64,000 nucleotides of DNA from NCBI RefSeq assembly GCF_014197145.1, contig NZ_JACIEZ010000013.1:1-64000 (forward strand), read 5' to 3'. Positions 35,308 through 44,407 of the stretch are shown here, piece after piece. Origin of the DNA: Gellertiella hungarica. GTDB lineage: Bacteria > Pseudomonadota > Alphaproteobacteria > Rhizobiales > Rhizobiaceae. The notes beneath the pieces were generated by a model. It was not told the origin of the DNA, made no database searches, and was given only the letters and a program-made list of their open reading frames with translations. Numbering within the stretch: the stretch's first letter is position 1; each line of letters opens with the position of its first letter. The translations under genes and the position numbers were made by a program.

Positions 35308-35468
35308 CTGTCGCGCTTTTCCTTCGCCAAATTCTCTTCTGCCTTTCGAAGGAATTCGTCGAAATCCAGCTCCTTGGGCGGACCACTGGCAACGCCCTCG
35401 TCCCAGAGGCGGCGTAGCGTTTCCACATCGTCGACAAGATCCATCGTCTTCTTTCGGGGTTCCGCCAT
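35304..35468 (-). CDS. Small antitoxin of the ParE-like toxin
   Basis: 54-residue acidic-basic protein starting MAEPRKKTMDLVDDVETLRR and ending in a charged helix (FDEFLRKAEENLAKEKRDR). The middle, ASGPPKELDFDEFL, resembles the C-terminal toxin-wrapping segment of ParD-type antitoxins, but the usual ribbon-helix-helix N-terminus is very short or missing, so DNA binding is doubtful. Reads into the toxin through a GTGA overlap, as toxin-antitoxin pairs do. Confidence 0.72.
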   Translation of the reverse strand: MAEPRKKTMDLVDDVETLRRLWDEGVASGPPKELDFDEFLRKAEENLAKEKRDR

Positions 35469-35526
35469 AGGACACCTCGTTTCAGGGTTTTCTAAATCAT
35501 AGGCTGGTGCGTGCGAATTGCAACCC

Positions 35527-36321
35527 CTATATGCCCAGCCAGATCCGCACCGGGTTTGCCGGGTCCAGCATCAGGCGGATGGCAAGGCCGAAACAGGTTA
35601 CAAGCAGCAGCGGCTTGATGAGCTTCGCGCCGGAGCGCACGGCAAGGCGCGAGCCCGCCTGCGCGCCGAGAAACTGGCCGAGACCCATGATGAGCCCCGC
35701 CTTCCAGAGAATGACCCCGTTCAGGGTGAAGACCAGGAAGGCGCCGACGTTGGAGCCGAAATTCAGCATCTTCGTGTGGGCGGTGGCCTTCAGCACGCCG
35801 TAGCCGGCAAGCGCCACGAAGGCCAGCATGAAGAAGGAGCCCGTGCCGGGCCCGAAGACGCCGTCATAGAAGGCGATCAGCGGCACGGCCGTCAGGCCGA
35901 AGAGAAGGGGGGTGAAGCGGGCGTGCCGGTCCTCGTCCGATATTCTCGGCTTGAAGCCGAAATAGAGGCCGATGGCAATCAAAAGGAAGGGCATGATGGC
36001 CTTCAGAACCTCTCCGGGCACCACCGTCGCGAGCACCGCCCCCAGCCCTCCGCCAAGCACCGCCATCACGAACATGGGCAGCTGGGCGTGTACGTTCACG
36101 AGCCCCTTCCGGGCATAGGCGATCGTTGCCGAGGAAGAGCCGAAGAGCGATTGCAGCTTGTTGGTGCCGAGCGTCTGCAGCGGCGGAACGCCGGCGAGCA
36201 GCATGGCCGGTACGGTGATCAACCCGCCGCCTCCCGCAATGGAATCGATGAAGCCGGCAACGAAGGCTGCGGCAAAGAGGAATGCGAGGATGTGAGGGGC
36301 AAGATCGATCAAGAAGGACAC
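35527..36321 (-). CDS. TSUP/TauE-SafE family permease
   Basis: 264-residue membrane protein with about eight hydrophobic spans and the two-repeat pattern of TauE/SafE permeases (IDSIAGGGGLITVPAMLL near 25-42; VFGPGTGSFFMLAFVAL near 154). These move sulphite, sulphoacetate or related anions. It sits between the toxin-antitoxin pair and cobE on the opposite strand; TSUP proteins occur near cob genes in several alphaproteobacteria, but a role in cobalt or corrinoid transport is only a guess. Confidence 0.87.
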   Translation of the reverse strand: MSFLIDLAPHILAFLFAAAFVAGFIDSIAGGGGLITVPAMLLAGVPPLQTLGTNKLQSLFGSSSATIAYARKGLVNVHAQLPMFVMAVLGGGLGAVLATVVPGEVLKAIMPFLLIAIGLYFGFKPRISDEDRHARFTPLLFGLTAVPLIAFYDGVFGPGTGSFFMLAFVALAGYGVLKATAHTKMLNFGSNVGAFLVFTLNGVILWKAGLIMGLGQFLGAQAGSRLAVRSGAKLIKPLLLVTCFGLAIRLMLDPANPVRIWLGI

Positions 36322-36455
36322 TCGGCTGGCAGATGCGGATGAGGTTCCGGACCATGCCTCCGTTGCTCGCCTTTATCAATCGCGAAGCTCTCCTCTTGCC
36401 GGTTTCGCAGGTCCATAGCCGGTGGTATGCAGGAATAAATCGGGTGGAGAAGGAC

Positions 36456-36857
36456 GTGCCGAATTCCATAGTCATCGGTCTCGGATGCCGGCGGGGCGCC
36501 TCGCCGACGGACATGCAGACCCATTTCGAAAGCACGCTCGCGGAGGCGGGCATCTCACGCGCGCAGATTTCCGCCCTTGGAACCCTTGCCGGCAAGGAAG
36601 AGGAGCCCGCGATCCGCAGCCTCGCCGATGGGCTGGAACTGGCCGTTTCCGTCTTCTCCGCCGCGAGCCTGGAAGAGGAAACGCCGAGGCTTCTGAACCC
36701 GTCCGACGTGGTGTTTCGCGAAACCGGTTGCCATGGCGTGGCGGAAGCCGCGGCGCTCGCGCTTGCCGGCGCAAACGGCCGGCTGATCGTCCCGAAGCGG
36801 GTGCTGAACGGTTGCACTCTCGCGATTGCGGAGCTCCCTCCGGGGCCAGCGCGTTGA
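36456..36857 (+). CDS. cobE: Cobalamin biosynthesis protein CobE
   Basis: 133-residue CobE/CbiG C-terminal-like protein. It starts with the family's IVIGLGCRRGAS and contains a VSVFSAASLEEETPRL segment near 70 and FRETGCHGVAEAAAL near 90. GTG at 36456 is selected because GGAG lies about 6 bases upstream and the product then matches the family length; a GTG four codons earlier is possible. It is thought to bind or channel precorrin intermediates. Confidence 0.85.
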   Translation: MPNSIVIGLGCRRGASPTDMQTHFESTLAEAGISRAQISALGTLAGKEEEPAIRSLADGLELAVSVFSAASLEEETPRLLNPSDVVFRETGCHGVAEAAALALAGANGRLIVPKRVLNGCTLAIAELPPGPAR

Positions 36858-36960
36858 CAGGCGCAGTCCTCCGGCGTATTTTAGCAATGTATCCGTATGG
36901 TCATGCGACCTCCGCGGGCCTCGATGTTGCTAGCTAGGGGCCCGCATCTATTCAGGGAAC

Positions 36961-36988
36961 CGGCCTGCCGTCTCGGTGCGGCAGGCCG
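36961..36988. terminator. Strong hairpin, probable terminator of the small peptide transcript
   Basis: CGGCCTGCCG and CGGCAGGCCG, a perfect 10-bp stem with an 8-base loop, 18 bases past the small gene's stop on the minus strand. The T-run is weak on both sides, so termination is inferred. Confidence 0.5.
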
Positions 36989-37006
36989 TCCCTTTCATCG
37001 TTTCGC

Positions 37007-37078
37007 TCAGGCCTTCAGGGCCATCCGCGTGATCTGGCAGATCATCAGAACGATGATGACCGTATCCGCGTTGATCAT
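37007..37078 (-). CDS. 23-residue hydrophobic peptide
   Basis: Encodes MINADTVIIVLMICQ followed by ITRMALKA: one short membrane-type helix and a basic end. The start is preceded by GGAAAGGAGGGAGC, an almost ideal ribosome binding site, and the stop is followed by a strong hairpin. Small single-span peptides of this shape are often subunits of membrane complexes. No family recognised; conservation unknown. Confidence 0.5.
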   Translation of the reverse strand: MINADTVIIVLMICQITRMALKA

Positions 37079-37372
37079 GCTCCCTCCTTTCCGGCATCCG
37101 AGGATGGATTTTCGCGTGACCGTTGCTAGCCGCCATGCAAACCTCTTGCCGAAACCGCAAGGTGCGGCTTCCGAGCCAGCCACACCCCTTTCGAGGCGAT
37201 ACCGGCGATGCCGGAAACAGGATAATTCATAAAATCCGAAAATACGCAAATGAAAGAGGTGAGGCATTGCGATCTTCCGCTTGCCTCGTGGGCCGCCGTG
37301 GTTATCCTCTGCAACCATTCCGGCGGGCGCTCCCAAGGGGCAGGCCGGGCCAGAACAAGAAGAAGGATAAAC

Positions 37373-38323
37373 ATGGCTCACAAGGTTATTTTCGACACCG
37401 ATCCGGGCGTGGACGATGCAATGGCGCTGCTTTTCCTGCATCGTCACCCGGATATCGATCTCGTCGGTGTCACGACCGTTTTCGGCAATGCATCGATCGA
37501 GACCACGACGCGCAATGCGTTGTTCCTCAAGCGCGAATGGGGTTTCGACGCACCGGTTGCGAAAGGGGCCGACGAAACCATCGACCCCTCCCGGCCGCAT
37601 GCCGGCTGGCCGACCTTCATCCATGGCGATGACGGGCTCGGCAATATCGGCGTCCCCGATACCGTCGATGTACCGCTCGATCCGCGCCCTGCCTATCAGT
37701 TCATCATCGATACGGTTCGCGCCAATCCCCACGAGATCACGCTCGTTGCCGTCGGCCGTATGACCAACCTCGCGCTGGCGCTTCGGCATGCGCCGGATAT
37801 CGCCCATCTCGTGAAGCAGGTGGTCATCATGGGCGGCGCCTTCGACGTGCCCGGCAACGTGACGCCGGCAGCCGAAGCCAATATCCATGGCGACCCGGAG
37901 GCGGCGGACATCGTCTTTGCCGCTCCGTGGAAGGTGGTCGCCGCCGGCCTGGACGTCACGACGAAAACCACGATGAGCCGGGGCTTTCTGGACGCGATGG
38001 CGGAAAAGGGCGGCGCGGACGTGGAGCTTCTGCGCCGCGTGTCCGATTTCTACATCAAGTTCTATTCCCACGCGGTCGATGACGGCATGCTCGTCCATGA
38101 CAGCTGTGCCTGCGTCTATGTCGTGGCGCCGGGGCTGTTCACGGTCAGAAGCGGTGCGGTCCGGGTTGTGTGCGGCGGTCTGGCCGACGGCCAGACGATC
38201 CAGAAGCCCGACGGGATGAGCTTTGGCCCCAGCGAGTGGGACGGCAAGGTCTCGCAGCAGGTCATGGTGGGCGTCGATGCCGACAAGGTGCTCGCGCTGC
38301 TTGCCCGGACGCTCACCGCCTGA
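37373..38323 (+). CDS. Inosine-uridine preferring nucleoside hydrolase
   Basis: 316-residue nucleoside hydrolase; cleaves ribonucleosides to base and ribose. The calcium-binding N-terminal motif FDTDPGVDDA is at about residues 6-15, and the later VIMGGAF near 150 and VHDSCACVYVV near 240 complete the active site. ATG at 37373 follows AGAAGGA. Its 3' end overlaps the converging PLP dehydratase gene by 11 bases. Confidence 0.93.
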   Translation: MAHKVIFDTDPGVDDAMALLFLHRHPDIDLVGVTTVFGNASIETTTRNALFLKREWGFDAPVAKGADETIDPSRPHAGWPTFIHGDDGLGNIGVPDTVDVPLDPRPAYQFIIDTVRANPHEITLVAVGRMTNLALALRHAPDIAHLVKQVVIMGGAFDVPGNVTPAAEANIHGDPEAADIVFAAPWKVVAAGLDVTTKTTMSRGFLDAMAEKGGADVELLRRVSDFYIKFYSHAVDDGMLVHDSCACVYVVAPGLFTVRSGAVRVVCGGLADGQTIQKPDGMSFGPSEWDGKVSQQVMVGVDADKVLALLARTLTA

Positions 38324-39485
38324 CGCGATCGAGCGCCTCGCGCAGGGCGGCCAGTTCGTCGCCCAGCGGATAATGATGGTTGCCGATGAAGAGCCCGTTG
38401 CGGTCGATTTCGTCGGCAACCGCCAGCGATCCATGGATCGTGTGATCGAAATAGCGGACAACCTCGTTCTTCGCGAAGTTGCCGGCAACGATCGGGCGCA
38501 CCTCGACGCCGCTCTGTGCCAGCGAGGCAAGAAGCGCGGGCCGCGTCAGGCCGCTTTCCCGCTCGATCACCATGCTGAAGCCGAACCAGCTGCTCTGGCC
38601 GATCTCCGTCTGCGGGCGGATGAAGGGATAATCCGATACGAGATCGAGAAAACGGGCGGCATTGGCGCGGCGCTCCCGGATGATCATCGGGAGCTTGCCG
38701 ATCTGCTCCAGGCCGATGGCACCGCTCATTTCCAGTGGCCGGACATTGTAGCCCGGCAGCACGAAGCGGAAGGATTCCGTGAAACTGTCGTCGCTCTTCG
38801 GCGAGGTGACGCGGTTTTCCTTCGGCAGGTTCCGTGTCCAGCCATGGGCGCGCAGGCACAGGAGGATGTGATGGAGCTCCTCGTCATCCGTCACGATCAT
38901 CCCGCCTTCCATGGTGGAGATGTGATGGCTGAAGAAGGCGCTGAAGCTGCCCATCGCGCCGAACGTACCGGCCTGCCGTCCAGCGAAAACCGCGCCCATG
39001 GATTCGCAATTGTCCTCGATCAGCGTGATCGGGCGTCCGCCAACGATGCTGCGGATGCGGGAGAAATCGTTGGGGTTGCCGAGAAGGTTCACGGCCATGA
39101 TTGCCCGCGTCTCCGGCGTCAGGGCAGCCTCCAGGGCGGCAAGGTCGTAGTTCAGCGTGTCCGGATCGATGTCGACGAAACGGAGCTTCAGGCCATACTG
39201 GTACAGGGGAGAATAGGTCGTGCTCCAGGAAACGGCCGGCACGATCACCTCCGCCCCTGGCAGCAGCGGGTTTTCCTTGCGGTATCGAAGTGCCGCGACC
39301 ATCAGCAGGTTGGCGGACGAACCGGAATTCACCATCACGCAGTAGCGGCTGCCGGTGTAATCGGCAAAGGCGCGTTCGAACTCGGCGACGCGGCCGTTCA
39401 TGCTGTACATGCCGCTGTCGATCACGCGGTGGATGGCGGCAATTTCCGCCTCGTCCCAGGCGGAATTAGCGAGCGGATAGCGCAT
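38313..39485 (-). CDS. DegT/DnrJ-fold PLP enzyme of the ColD (3-dehydratase) type
   Basis: 390-residue PLP-dependent nucleotide-sugar enzyme. The usual Schiff-base Lys is replaced by His: FSAFFSHHISTMEGGM, with H188 at the same number as in GDP-4-keto-6-deoxymannose 3-dehydratase (ColD) and as in the RfbH/E1 dehydratases. It should therefore remove the 3-hydroxyl rather than transaminate. The PLP Asp is in LIEDNCESMGA near 155-165. Start at ATG 39485; it overlaps the preceding reductase gene by 20 bases. With GMD and an Fcl/ColC-like reductase it points to GDP-colitose or a related dideoxy sugar. Confidence 0.87.
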   Translation of the reverse strand: MRYPLANSAWDEAEIAAIHRVIDSGMYSMNGRVAEFERAFADYTGSRYCVMVNSGSSANLLMVAALRYRKENPLLPGAEVIVPAVSWSTTYSPLYQYGLKLRFVDIDPDTLNYDLAALEAALTPETRAIMAVNLLGNPNDFSRIRSIVGGRPITLIEDNCESMGAVFAGRQAGTFGAMGSFSAFFSHHISTMEGGMIVTDDEELHHILLCLRAHGWTRNLPKENRVTSPKSDDSFTESFRFVLPGYNVRPLEMSGAIGLEQIGKLPMIIRERRANAARFLDLVSDYPFIRPQTEIGQSSWFGFSMVIERESGLTRPALLASLAQSGVEVRPIVAGNFAKNEVVRYFDHTIHGSLAVADEIDRNGLFIGNHHYPLGDELAALREALDRVRR

Positions 39486-40410
39486 GGGCGTGGTCCGTCC
39501 TGAGGAAGTGCTGGTAGGTGAGGGCGATGCCATCGGCAAGCGAGGTGCGGGCGGTCCAGCCCCATCGGGCCGCGCGGGAGACATCGAGCAGCTTGCGCCG
39601 CATGCCGGATGGTTTCGAGAGGTCGTGCCGGAAGCCGCCGCCATAGCCGATGATGCCGGCGGCGATTTCGTAATGCTCGTTGATGCTGAAATCCTCTCCC
39701 GTGCCGATGTTCAGGATGTCTGGCAGACTGTCGAAACGCTCCACCGCCATGAGGATCGCCTCCGCCAGGTCGCCGGCATAGAGGAATTCGCGTCTTGCAA
39801 GGCCGTCGCCCCAGATCTCGACCTCGCTCCTGCCGCTTTCCCGCGCCTCGACCAGCTTGCGGATGATCGCCGGCACCAGATGAGAGCGGGCCGGATCGAA
39901 ATTGTCGTGCGGTCCATAGAGGTTGGAGGGGATCAGCGTCTTGCAGGCAAAGCCCGGCTCCTCCTGCCCGAGATAGGCTCCGAGCCGCTGGATCGCGATC
40001 TTCGCCAGAGCATAGCCTTCGTTGGTCGGCTCCAGCGGGCCGGAGAGAATGCGGTCTTCCGTCAGCGCATGCGGGCTGTTGGCGGGATACATGCAGGAGC
40101 TGCCGAGATTGATGATGCGGCGGATGCCGGCTTCCCGCGCGGCGAGCAGCAGGTTTCGGCCCATGTCCCAGTTTTCGGTGAGAAAGGCGACTGGCGCGCG
40201 CATGTTGGCCTGGATGCCGCCAACACGCCCGGCGGCATGGATGATCGTGCACGGACGGTGCCGCGCGAGGTAGGCGCCGACCGCCCGCGCGTCGAGAAGA
40301 TCGCATTCCGCCCGGGTCGGCGCGAGAAGGGCGATGCCGCGGCGGGCGCAGAGATCGCGGAGGTTCCGGCCCACCATTCCGGTGCCGCCGGTGAGCATCA
40401 GAACCGTCAA
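39466..40410 (-). CDS. GDP-L-fucose synthase / GDP-colitose synthase-like epimerase-reductase
   Basis: 314-residue short-chain dehydrogenase of the Fcl (WcaG)/ColC family: it epimerises and reduces a GDP-4-keto-6-deoxyhexose with NADPH. NAD-binding [10 protein letters not shown] is near 8-17, catalytic Ser in [10 protein letters not shown] near 104-113, and Tyr-x3-Lys in YALAKIA near 137. The start is TTG at 40410: GGAGG lies 6 bases upstream and it overlaps the gmd stop as TTGA. Fcl and ColC cannot be told apart safely by eye; the neighbouring ColD-type gene favours ColC or a shared role. Confidence 0.87.
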   Translation of the reverse strand: MTVLMLTGGTGMVGRNLRDLCARRGIALLAPTRAECDLLDARAVGAYLARHRPCTIIHAAGRVGGIQANMRAPVAFLTENWDMGRNLLLAAREAGIRRIINLGSSCMYPANSPHALTEDRILSGPLEPTNEGYALAKIAIQRLGAYLGQEEPGFACKTLIPSNLYGPHDNFDPARSHLVPAIIRKLVEARESGRSEVEIWGDGLARREFLYAGDLAEAILMAVERFDSLPDILNIGTGEDFSINEHYEIAAGIIGYGGGFRHDLSKPSGMRRKLLDVSRAARWGWTARTSLADGIALTYQHFLRTDHAHALSAR

Positions 40411-41609
40411 GACAGTCCTCCGTGGCGGATGCCAGCCGGCGCTTCGCCGTCGAGCGCCCGGCGCAGGGCGTCCAGCCGCTGCATGAGCGCTGCGGTACCT
40501 GCTGGGGCGAGCGACACCTTGGTCGACAGTCCCGCCAGGGCCGCATTGCGGAAGGCGAGGTCGAGATCGGCGGCCATCATTTCCTCGACCACTTCGGCAA
40601 AGGTGGTCCGGGGTGTCCAGCCGAGCTTCACGCGTGCTTTGGTGGCATCGCCGAGAAGTGTCTCCACTTCCGCCGGGCGATAGTAGGCCGGATCGACCCG
40701 GACGATCACCATGCCCGGAACCAGCTCGGGGAAGCGGCCGTCCGTTTCGGCGATGATGCCTTTCTCGTCGGTGCCTTGGCCCTGCCATTCGAGCCGCAGC
40801 CCCAGATGCGAGACCGCCAGATCGACGAAATCGCGCACGGAATGCTGGACACCCGTTGCGATGACGAAATCCTCGGGCTTCTCCTGCTGCAGCATCATCC
40901 ACTGCATCTCGACATAGTCGCGGGCATGACCCCAGTCCCGGCGCGCGTCGAGATTGCCGAGATAGAGGCAATCCTGCCCACCGGCTGCCATCGCCGCCAG
41001 CGCCCGGGTGATCTTCCGGGTCACGAAAGTCTCGCCGCGCAAGGGGCTTTCGTGGTTGAAGAGGATGCCGTTGCAGGCATGGAGGCCATAGGCTTCCCGG
41101 TAATTGACCGTGATCCAGTAGGCATAGAGCTTGGCAACCGCGTAGGGACTGCGGGGATGAAAGGGGGTCTCCTCCGTCTGCGGCGTCTCCTTCACCAGCC
41201 CGTAAAGCTCGGATGTCGAGGCCTGATAGAAGCGGGTCTGCTTCTCCAGTCCGAGAATGCGGATCGCTTCCAGCAGCCGGAGCGTGCCGAGTGCGTCGGA
41301 ATTGGCCGTGTATTCGGGCTGCTCGAAGGACACGCCCACGTGGCTCTGGGCCGCGAGATTGTAGATCTCGTCCGGCCTGACCTCGGCTATCACCCGGATA
41401 AGGCTGCTCGAATCGATCATGTCGCCGTGATGCAGGTAGAAGGGCAGGCCCGCCACATGTGGATCGTGAAAGAGGTGATCGATGCGGTCCGTGTTGAACA
41501 GCGAGGTGCGGCGCTTGAGGCCGTGCACCTCGTAGCCCTTGGCAAGCAGCAGTTCTGCCAGATAGGCCCCGTCCTGTCCCGTAACGCCGGTAATCAATGC
41601 GCGCTTCAT
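40407..41609 (-). CDS. gmd: GDP-mannose 4,6-dehydratase
   Basis: 400-residue SDR enzyme that makes GDP-4-keto-6-deoxymannose from GDP-mannose. [19 protein letters not shown] (8-26) binds NADP, the active-site TSELYG lies near 130, and YAVAK near 155 gives the Tyr/Lys pair. The last 50 residues (after [16 protein letters not shown]) are an extra tail rich in Ala and Arg, longer than the roughly 350-370 residues usual for GMD. It begins one base inside the upstream GT41 stop (TGATG), so the two are coupled. Confidence 0.93.
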   Translation of the reverse strand: MKRALITGVTGQDGAYLAELLLAKGYEVHGLKRRTSLFNTDRIDHLFHDPHVAGLPFYLHHGDMIDSSSLIRVIAEVRPDEIYNLAAQSHVGVSFEQPEYTANSDALGTLRLLEAIRILGLEKQTRFYQASTSELYGLVKETPQTEETPFHPRSPYAVAKLYAYWITVNYREAYGLHACNGILFNHESPLRGETFVTRKITRALAAMAAGGQDCLYLGNLDARRDWGHARDYVEMQWMMLQQEKPEDFVIATGVQHSVRDFVDLAVSHLGLRLEWQGQGTDEKGIIAETDGRFPELVPGMVIVRVDPAYYRPAEVETLLGDATKARVKLGWTPRTTFAEVVEEMMAADLDLAFRNAALAGLSTKVSLAPAGTAALMQRLDALRRALDGEAPAGIRHGGLS

Positions 41610-43561
41610 CAGGCGGCGACCTCCGTGACCGGCAGCGCGCAGGCCAGCGCCGCGACGTCGATGTGTTCGGGCGGAAGACCCGAGCGGGCGCGGTCCGCCA
41701 TCAGCTCGAAGGCCGTTTCCAGATTGCGGGCGAAGCGGGCGGGATCGAAGAGCGGGGATGTCAGGCGGCTTCGCGCCAGGCGCTCCCGCACCCCGCGGTA
41801 AAGAGCCTTGTCGGTGGCAAGCGTGCGGGCGATGGTGACATAGCCCGTCTCGTTGGCGGCTATCATGTCCGGCAGGCCGACCGCATGCAGCAGCCCCTCC
41901 GACATGCGCGAAGGCGCGGTCGTGCCGCGCATGGTGACGACCGGAACGCCGGCGCGCAGCATGTCCGTGGTGGTGGCGTGACCGTTGTAGGGCAGGGTAT
42001 CGAGCGAGAGGTCCGCCAGCGCCACCCGATTGATGTGTTCCTGATAGCTGCGCGTCGCCGCGGCATAGATCACCCGGTCGGCGCCGATGCCCCGGGCCGC
42101 GAGGGCCGATATCAGATTGGCCCGCGCGATGGCCTCGTCGCAGCGGATCCACAGCACCGAATCCGGTGCCGATGCGAGGATTTCGCCCCACAGGTCGATG
42201 GTCTGCGGCGAGATCTTGAAGACGGCATTGAAGGAGGAAAAGACGAATTTCTCTTCCGGCAAGCCGTAGTCGGCGCGCTTGGCCGGCTGTGGAATGCAGG
42301 TCTCGAGTGCCGCATTGGGCATCGACGTGTCGGGAAGCAGGCAGAGCTTCTCGTTGTAAAAGGGCCGGCTGCTTTCCGGGGTGATGAAGGCATCGGTGAT
42401 GGCGTAGTCGAGTTCGGCACCGGTCACGGCGGCGGGGTAGCCGAGATAGCTGACCTTCAGCGGCACATCGGCGAGATTGACGATGTCCAGGCGCGCGCCG
42501 GCCGTATGGCCCTTGAGATCGACGAGGATGTCGATTTCGCGGCGGCGGATGATGTCGAGCACTTCCACCGTCGGCTTGCCGTCGATCGGAACGATGCAAT
42601 CGAGAAGTCTCTGGGGAAAGTTCAGCCTTTGCCAGCCGCGGGCCTCCGGCGGGCTGTGGCAAAGAAGGGTCAGGTCGATGCGGGCGGCATCATGCAGCTT
42701 CAGCACCTCGCTGAAGACCGCCATCACCGCGTGCTGGCGGAAATCGTCGGAGAGATAGGCGATCTTCAGCCGCCTGCCTGCGGGCGAAATCGGGCGGCGC
42801 GGGTGCCGGAGCAGCGAGAGCGCGTCGGTTGCCGCCAGAAGCACGTTGGAATCGTAGGAAGGCCGGGCGATGATGGCTTCCTTCCGGCACCAGAAGAGCC
42901 GGTTGAGCGCGACCTCGCCGCCCAGGAGCGCGTTGGCCAGCGGTGCATCGGGCGCTTCCATGATCCGCTCGTATTCGCGCATCGCGTCGAAGTCGAGAAC
43001 CACGCGGGCCTCCGCGTAACGGGCAGCCTTCAGGTAGACGTCGTTCGGGCAGTCGACGACCCCCTGGCTCAGCGTCCGCCACAGCGCCTCGAGATCGCCC
43101 TTCTGGCGGTGATAGGCGCATTTCATCACCACATGCTGCGGATTTGCAGGATCGACGAGATCCAGCACCCGCTCGACGCCGGGCAGATCGTTTTCTGCCA
43201 GGCAGGCTTCGCCGATCTGGTGCATGACGGCCGCATCGCCGGCCAGGTGCATCAGGGCCTTGTCGGAGAGCAGCCGCACCTTGGCGCTTGCGCCGCAGGA
43301 GGCAAACAGCGTGATTGCCAGCTTCAGGTACTGTCCTGCCTTGTCGGGCGAGGTGGACGATTCGCGCAGGAAGGCGTCTCCCGCTTCCTCCTTGTGGCCG
43401 AGCTTGAAGCGGATGTTGCCGAGCAGGGCAAACCAGTTGGGCCCGCCCTCGGGCTGCAGGGTCAGCAGCGCGTCCATGTGCTCCAGAGCGCCGGCGAAAT
43501 TGCCCTCGTTATAGGCATTCAGCGCATCGGCGAAGGTGGTGTTCAGGAAGGCAGCGTTCAT
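41609..43561 (-). CDS. SPINDLY/OGT-type GT41 glycosyltransferase
   Basis: 650-residue protein with N-terminal TPR-like repeats (about 1-200, e.g. [21 protein letters not shown]) and a GT41 catalytic domain ([15 protein letters not shown] near 260, [16 protein letters not shown] near 345, [20 protein letters not shown] near 525). First gene of an operon making a GDP-deoxysugar. Plant SPINDLY uses GDP-fucose, so the adjoining GMD and Fcl/ColC-like genes make a GDP-6-deoxyhexose or dideoxyhexose the likely donor here. Acceptor protein unknown. Confidence 0.87.
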   Translation of the reverse strand: MNAAFLNTTFADALNAYNEGNFAGALEHMDALLTLQPEGGPNWFALLGNIRFKLGHKEEAGDAFLRESSTSPDKAGQYLKLAITLFASCGASAKVRLLSDKALMHLAGDAAVMHQIGEACLAENDLPGVERVLDLVDPANPQHVVMKCAYHRQKGDLEALWRTLSQGVVDCPNDVYLKAARYAEARVVLDFDAMREYERIMEAPDAPLANALLGGEVALNRLFWCRKEAIIARPSYDSNVLLAATDALSLLRHPRRPISPAGRRLKIAYLSDDFRQHAVMAVFSEVLKLHDAARIDLTLLCHSPPEARGWQRLNFPQRLLDCIVPIDGKPTVEVLDIIRRREIDILVDLKGHTAGARLDIVNLADVPLKVSYLGYPAAVTGAELDYAITDAFITPESSRPFYNEKLCLLPDTSMPNAALETCIPQPAKRADYGLPEEKFVFSSFNAVFKISPQTIDLWGEILASAPDSVLWIRCDEAIARANLISALAARGIGADRVIYAAATRSYQEHINRVALADLSLDTLPYNGHATTTDMLRAGVPVVTMRGTTAPSRMSEGLLHAVGLPDMIAANETGYVTIARTLATDKALYRGVRERLARSRLTSPLFDPARFARNLETAFELMADRARSGLPPEHIDVAALACALPVTEVAA

Positions 43562-43882
43562 GCTTTTCGACCCCGGGAATGAGAATCAGAGAAGGGCTAC
43601 ATCCCTCCAGTGAGCAGGCTTAGGGGCCGAACCATTTGCGAAGCTGGATTCCGGAAATTTCGGGTGTTGACGCGGGTGCGGAAAAAGCCCCGCCTTTTCA
43701 GAATGTTCTGCCCCGCCGCTCGCAATCCGATTCAACGGCTTCACGAAGTGATTCATGTGCGGGGTCGCCTTCAAGAAAGCGCGGGGCGTTCGAAGACGCA
43801 GACAGGATAGTCCCGGCGCGTTACACTGGCAGACGCAGGCAGTGTGCGTGCGACATCAGCGGCATCGGAAGGGCGCGTGACG
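43562..43882. other. Divergent gap before the GNAT gene
   Basis: About 320 bases with no supported gene; holds promoters for the leftward sugar operon and the rightward acetyltransferase. No strong repeat or hairpin stood out. Confidence 0.5.
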
Positions 43883-44329
43883 ATGGCAGAAATCGTGATC
43901 CGGAAGGCAGTGGAAACGGACGAGGCGCGGTGGCGCGAACTCTGGGCCGGTTACGTGGATTTCTATCGCGGATCCGTGCCGGAGGAGGCGACGCAGCTCA
44001 CCTGGGCGCGCATTCTCGATCCGGCAAGCAACATCGACTGCCTCGTCGCCGAAAGGGACGGGCAGGTGGACGGGCTGTGCAATTACGTGTTCCACGACAG
44101 CACCTGGAGCACGCAGCCGATCTGCTACCTGCAGGACCTTTTCGTGGATCCGCGTTCGCGGGGCGGCGGGCTTGCCAGGCAGCTGATCCTCGCCTGCGAG
44201 GAAGAGGCGAAGAAGAAGGGGGCATTCCGCCTCTACTGGCAGACGCAGGAGTATAATGCGCCGGCCCGTTCGCTTTACGACACGATCGTGCCGCGTTCGT
44301 CCTTCATCGTCTATCGAAAGAACCTGTAG
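43883..44329 (+). CDS. GNAT-family N-acetyltransferase
   Basis: 148-residue acetyltransferase fold: MAEIVIRKAVETDEARW at the start, the central strand QPICYLQDLFVDPRSRGGGLARQLI near 75-99 as acetyl-CoA binding motif A (RGGGLA), and a C-terminal NAPARSLYDT. The substrate cannot be predicted. ATG at 43883 is preferred because it gives the family N-terminus. It precedes cobA by 78 bases but is probably unrelated to cobalamin. Confidence 0.87.
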   Translation: MAEIVIRKAVETDEARWRELWAGYVDFYRGSVPEEATQLTWARILDPASNIDCLVAERDGQVDGLCNYVFHDSTWSTQPICYLQDLFVDPRSRGGGLARQLILACEEEAKKKGAFRLYWQTQEYNAPARSLYDTIVPRSSFIVYRKNL

Positions 44330-44407
44330 AAGCAGTGGGATGACGCGGATTGCCGCAAGCGGATTGGCGATGTTGCATTCGCGCCGTGACCGGCCTAGGA
44401 AAAACTG

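Larger units (their letters stand above)
36858..37372. other. Gap between cobE and nucleoside hydrolase
   Basis: Contains a 23-codon gene on the minus strand (37007-37078) and a strong 10-bp hairpin at 36961-36988, both annotated. 37085-37250 appears to be the leader and promoter of that small gene on the minus strand, and 37200-37372 the promoter of the nucleoside hydrolase. No other gene seen. Confidence 0.5.

Noticed and set aside
38313-39485. Sugar aminotransferase (perosamine-type)
   Set aside because: The PLP Lys is His188 in an SHHIS context, so a 3-dehydratase (ColD-like) fits better.
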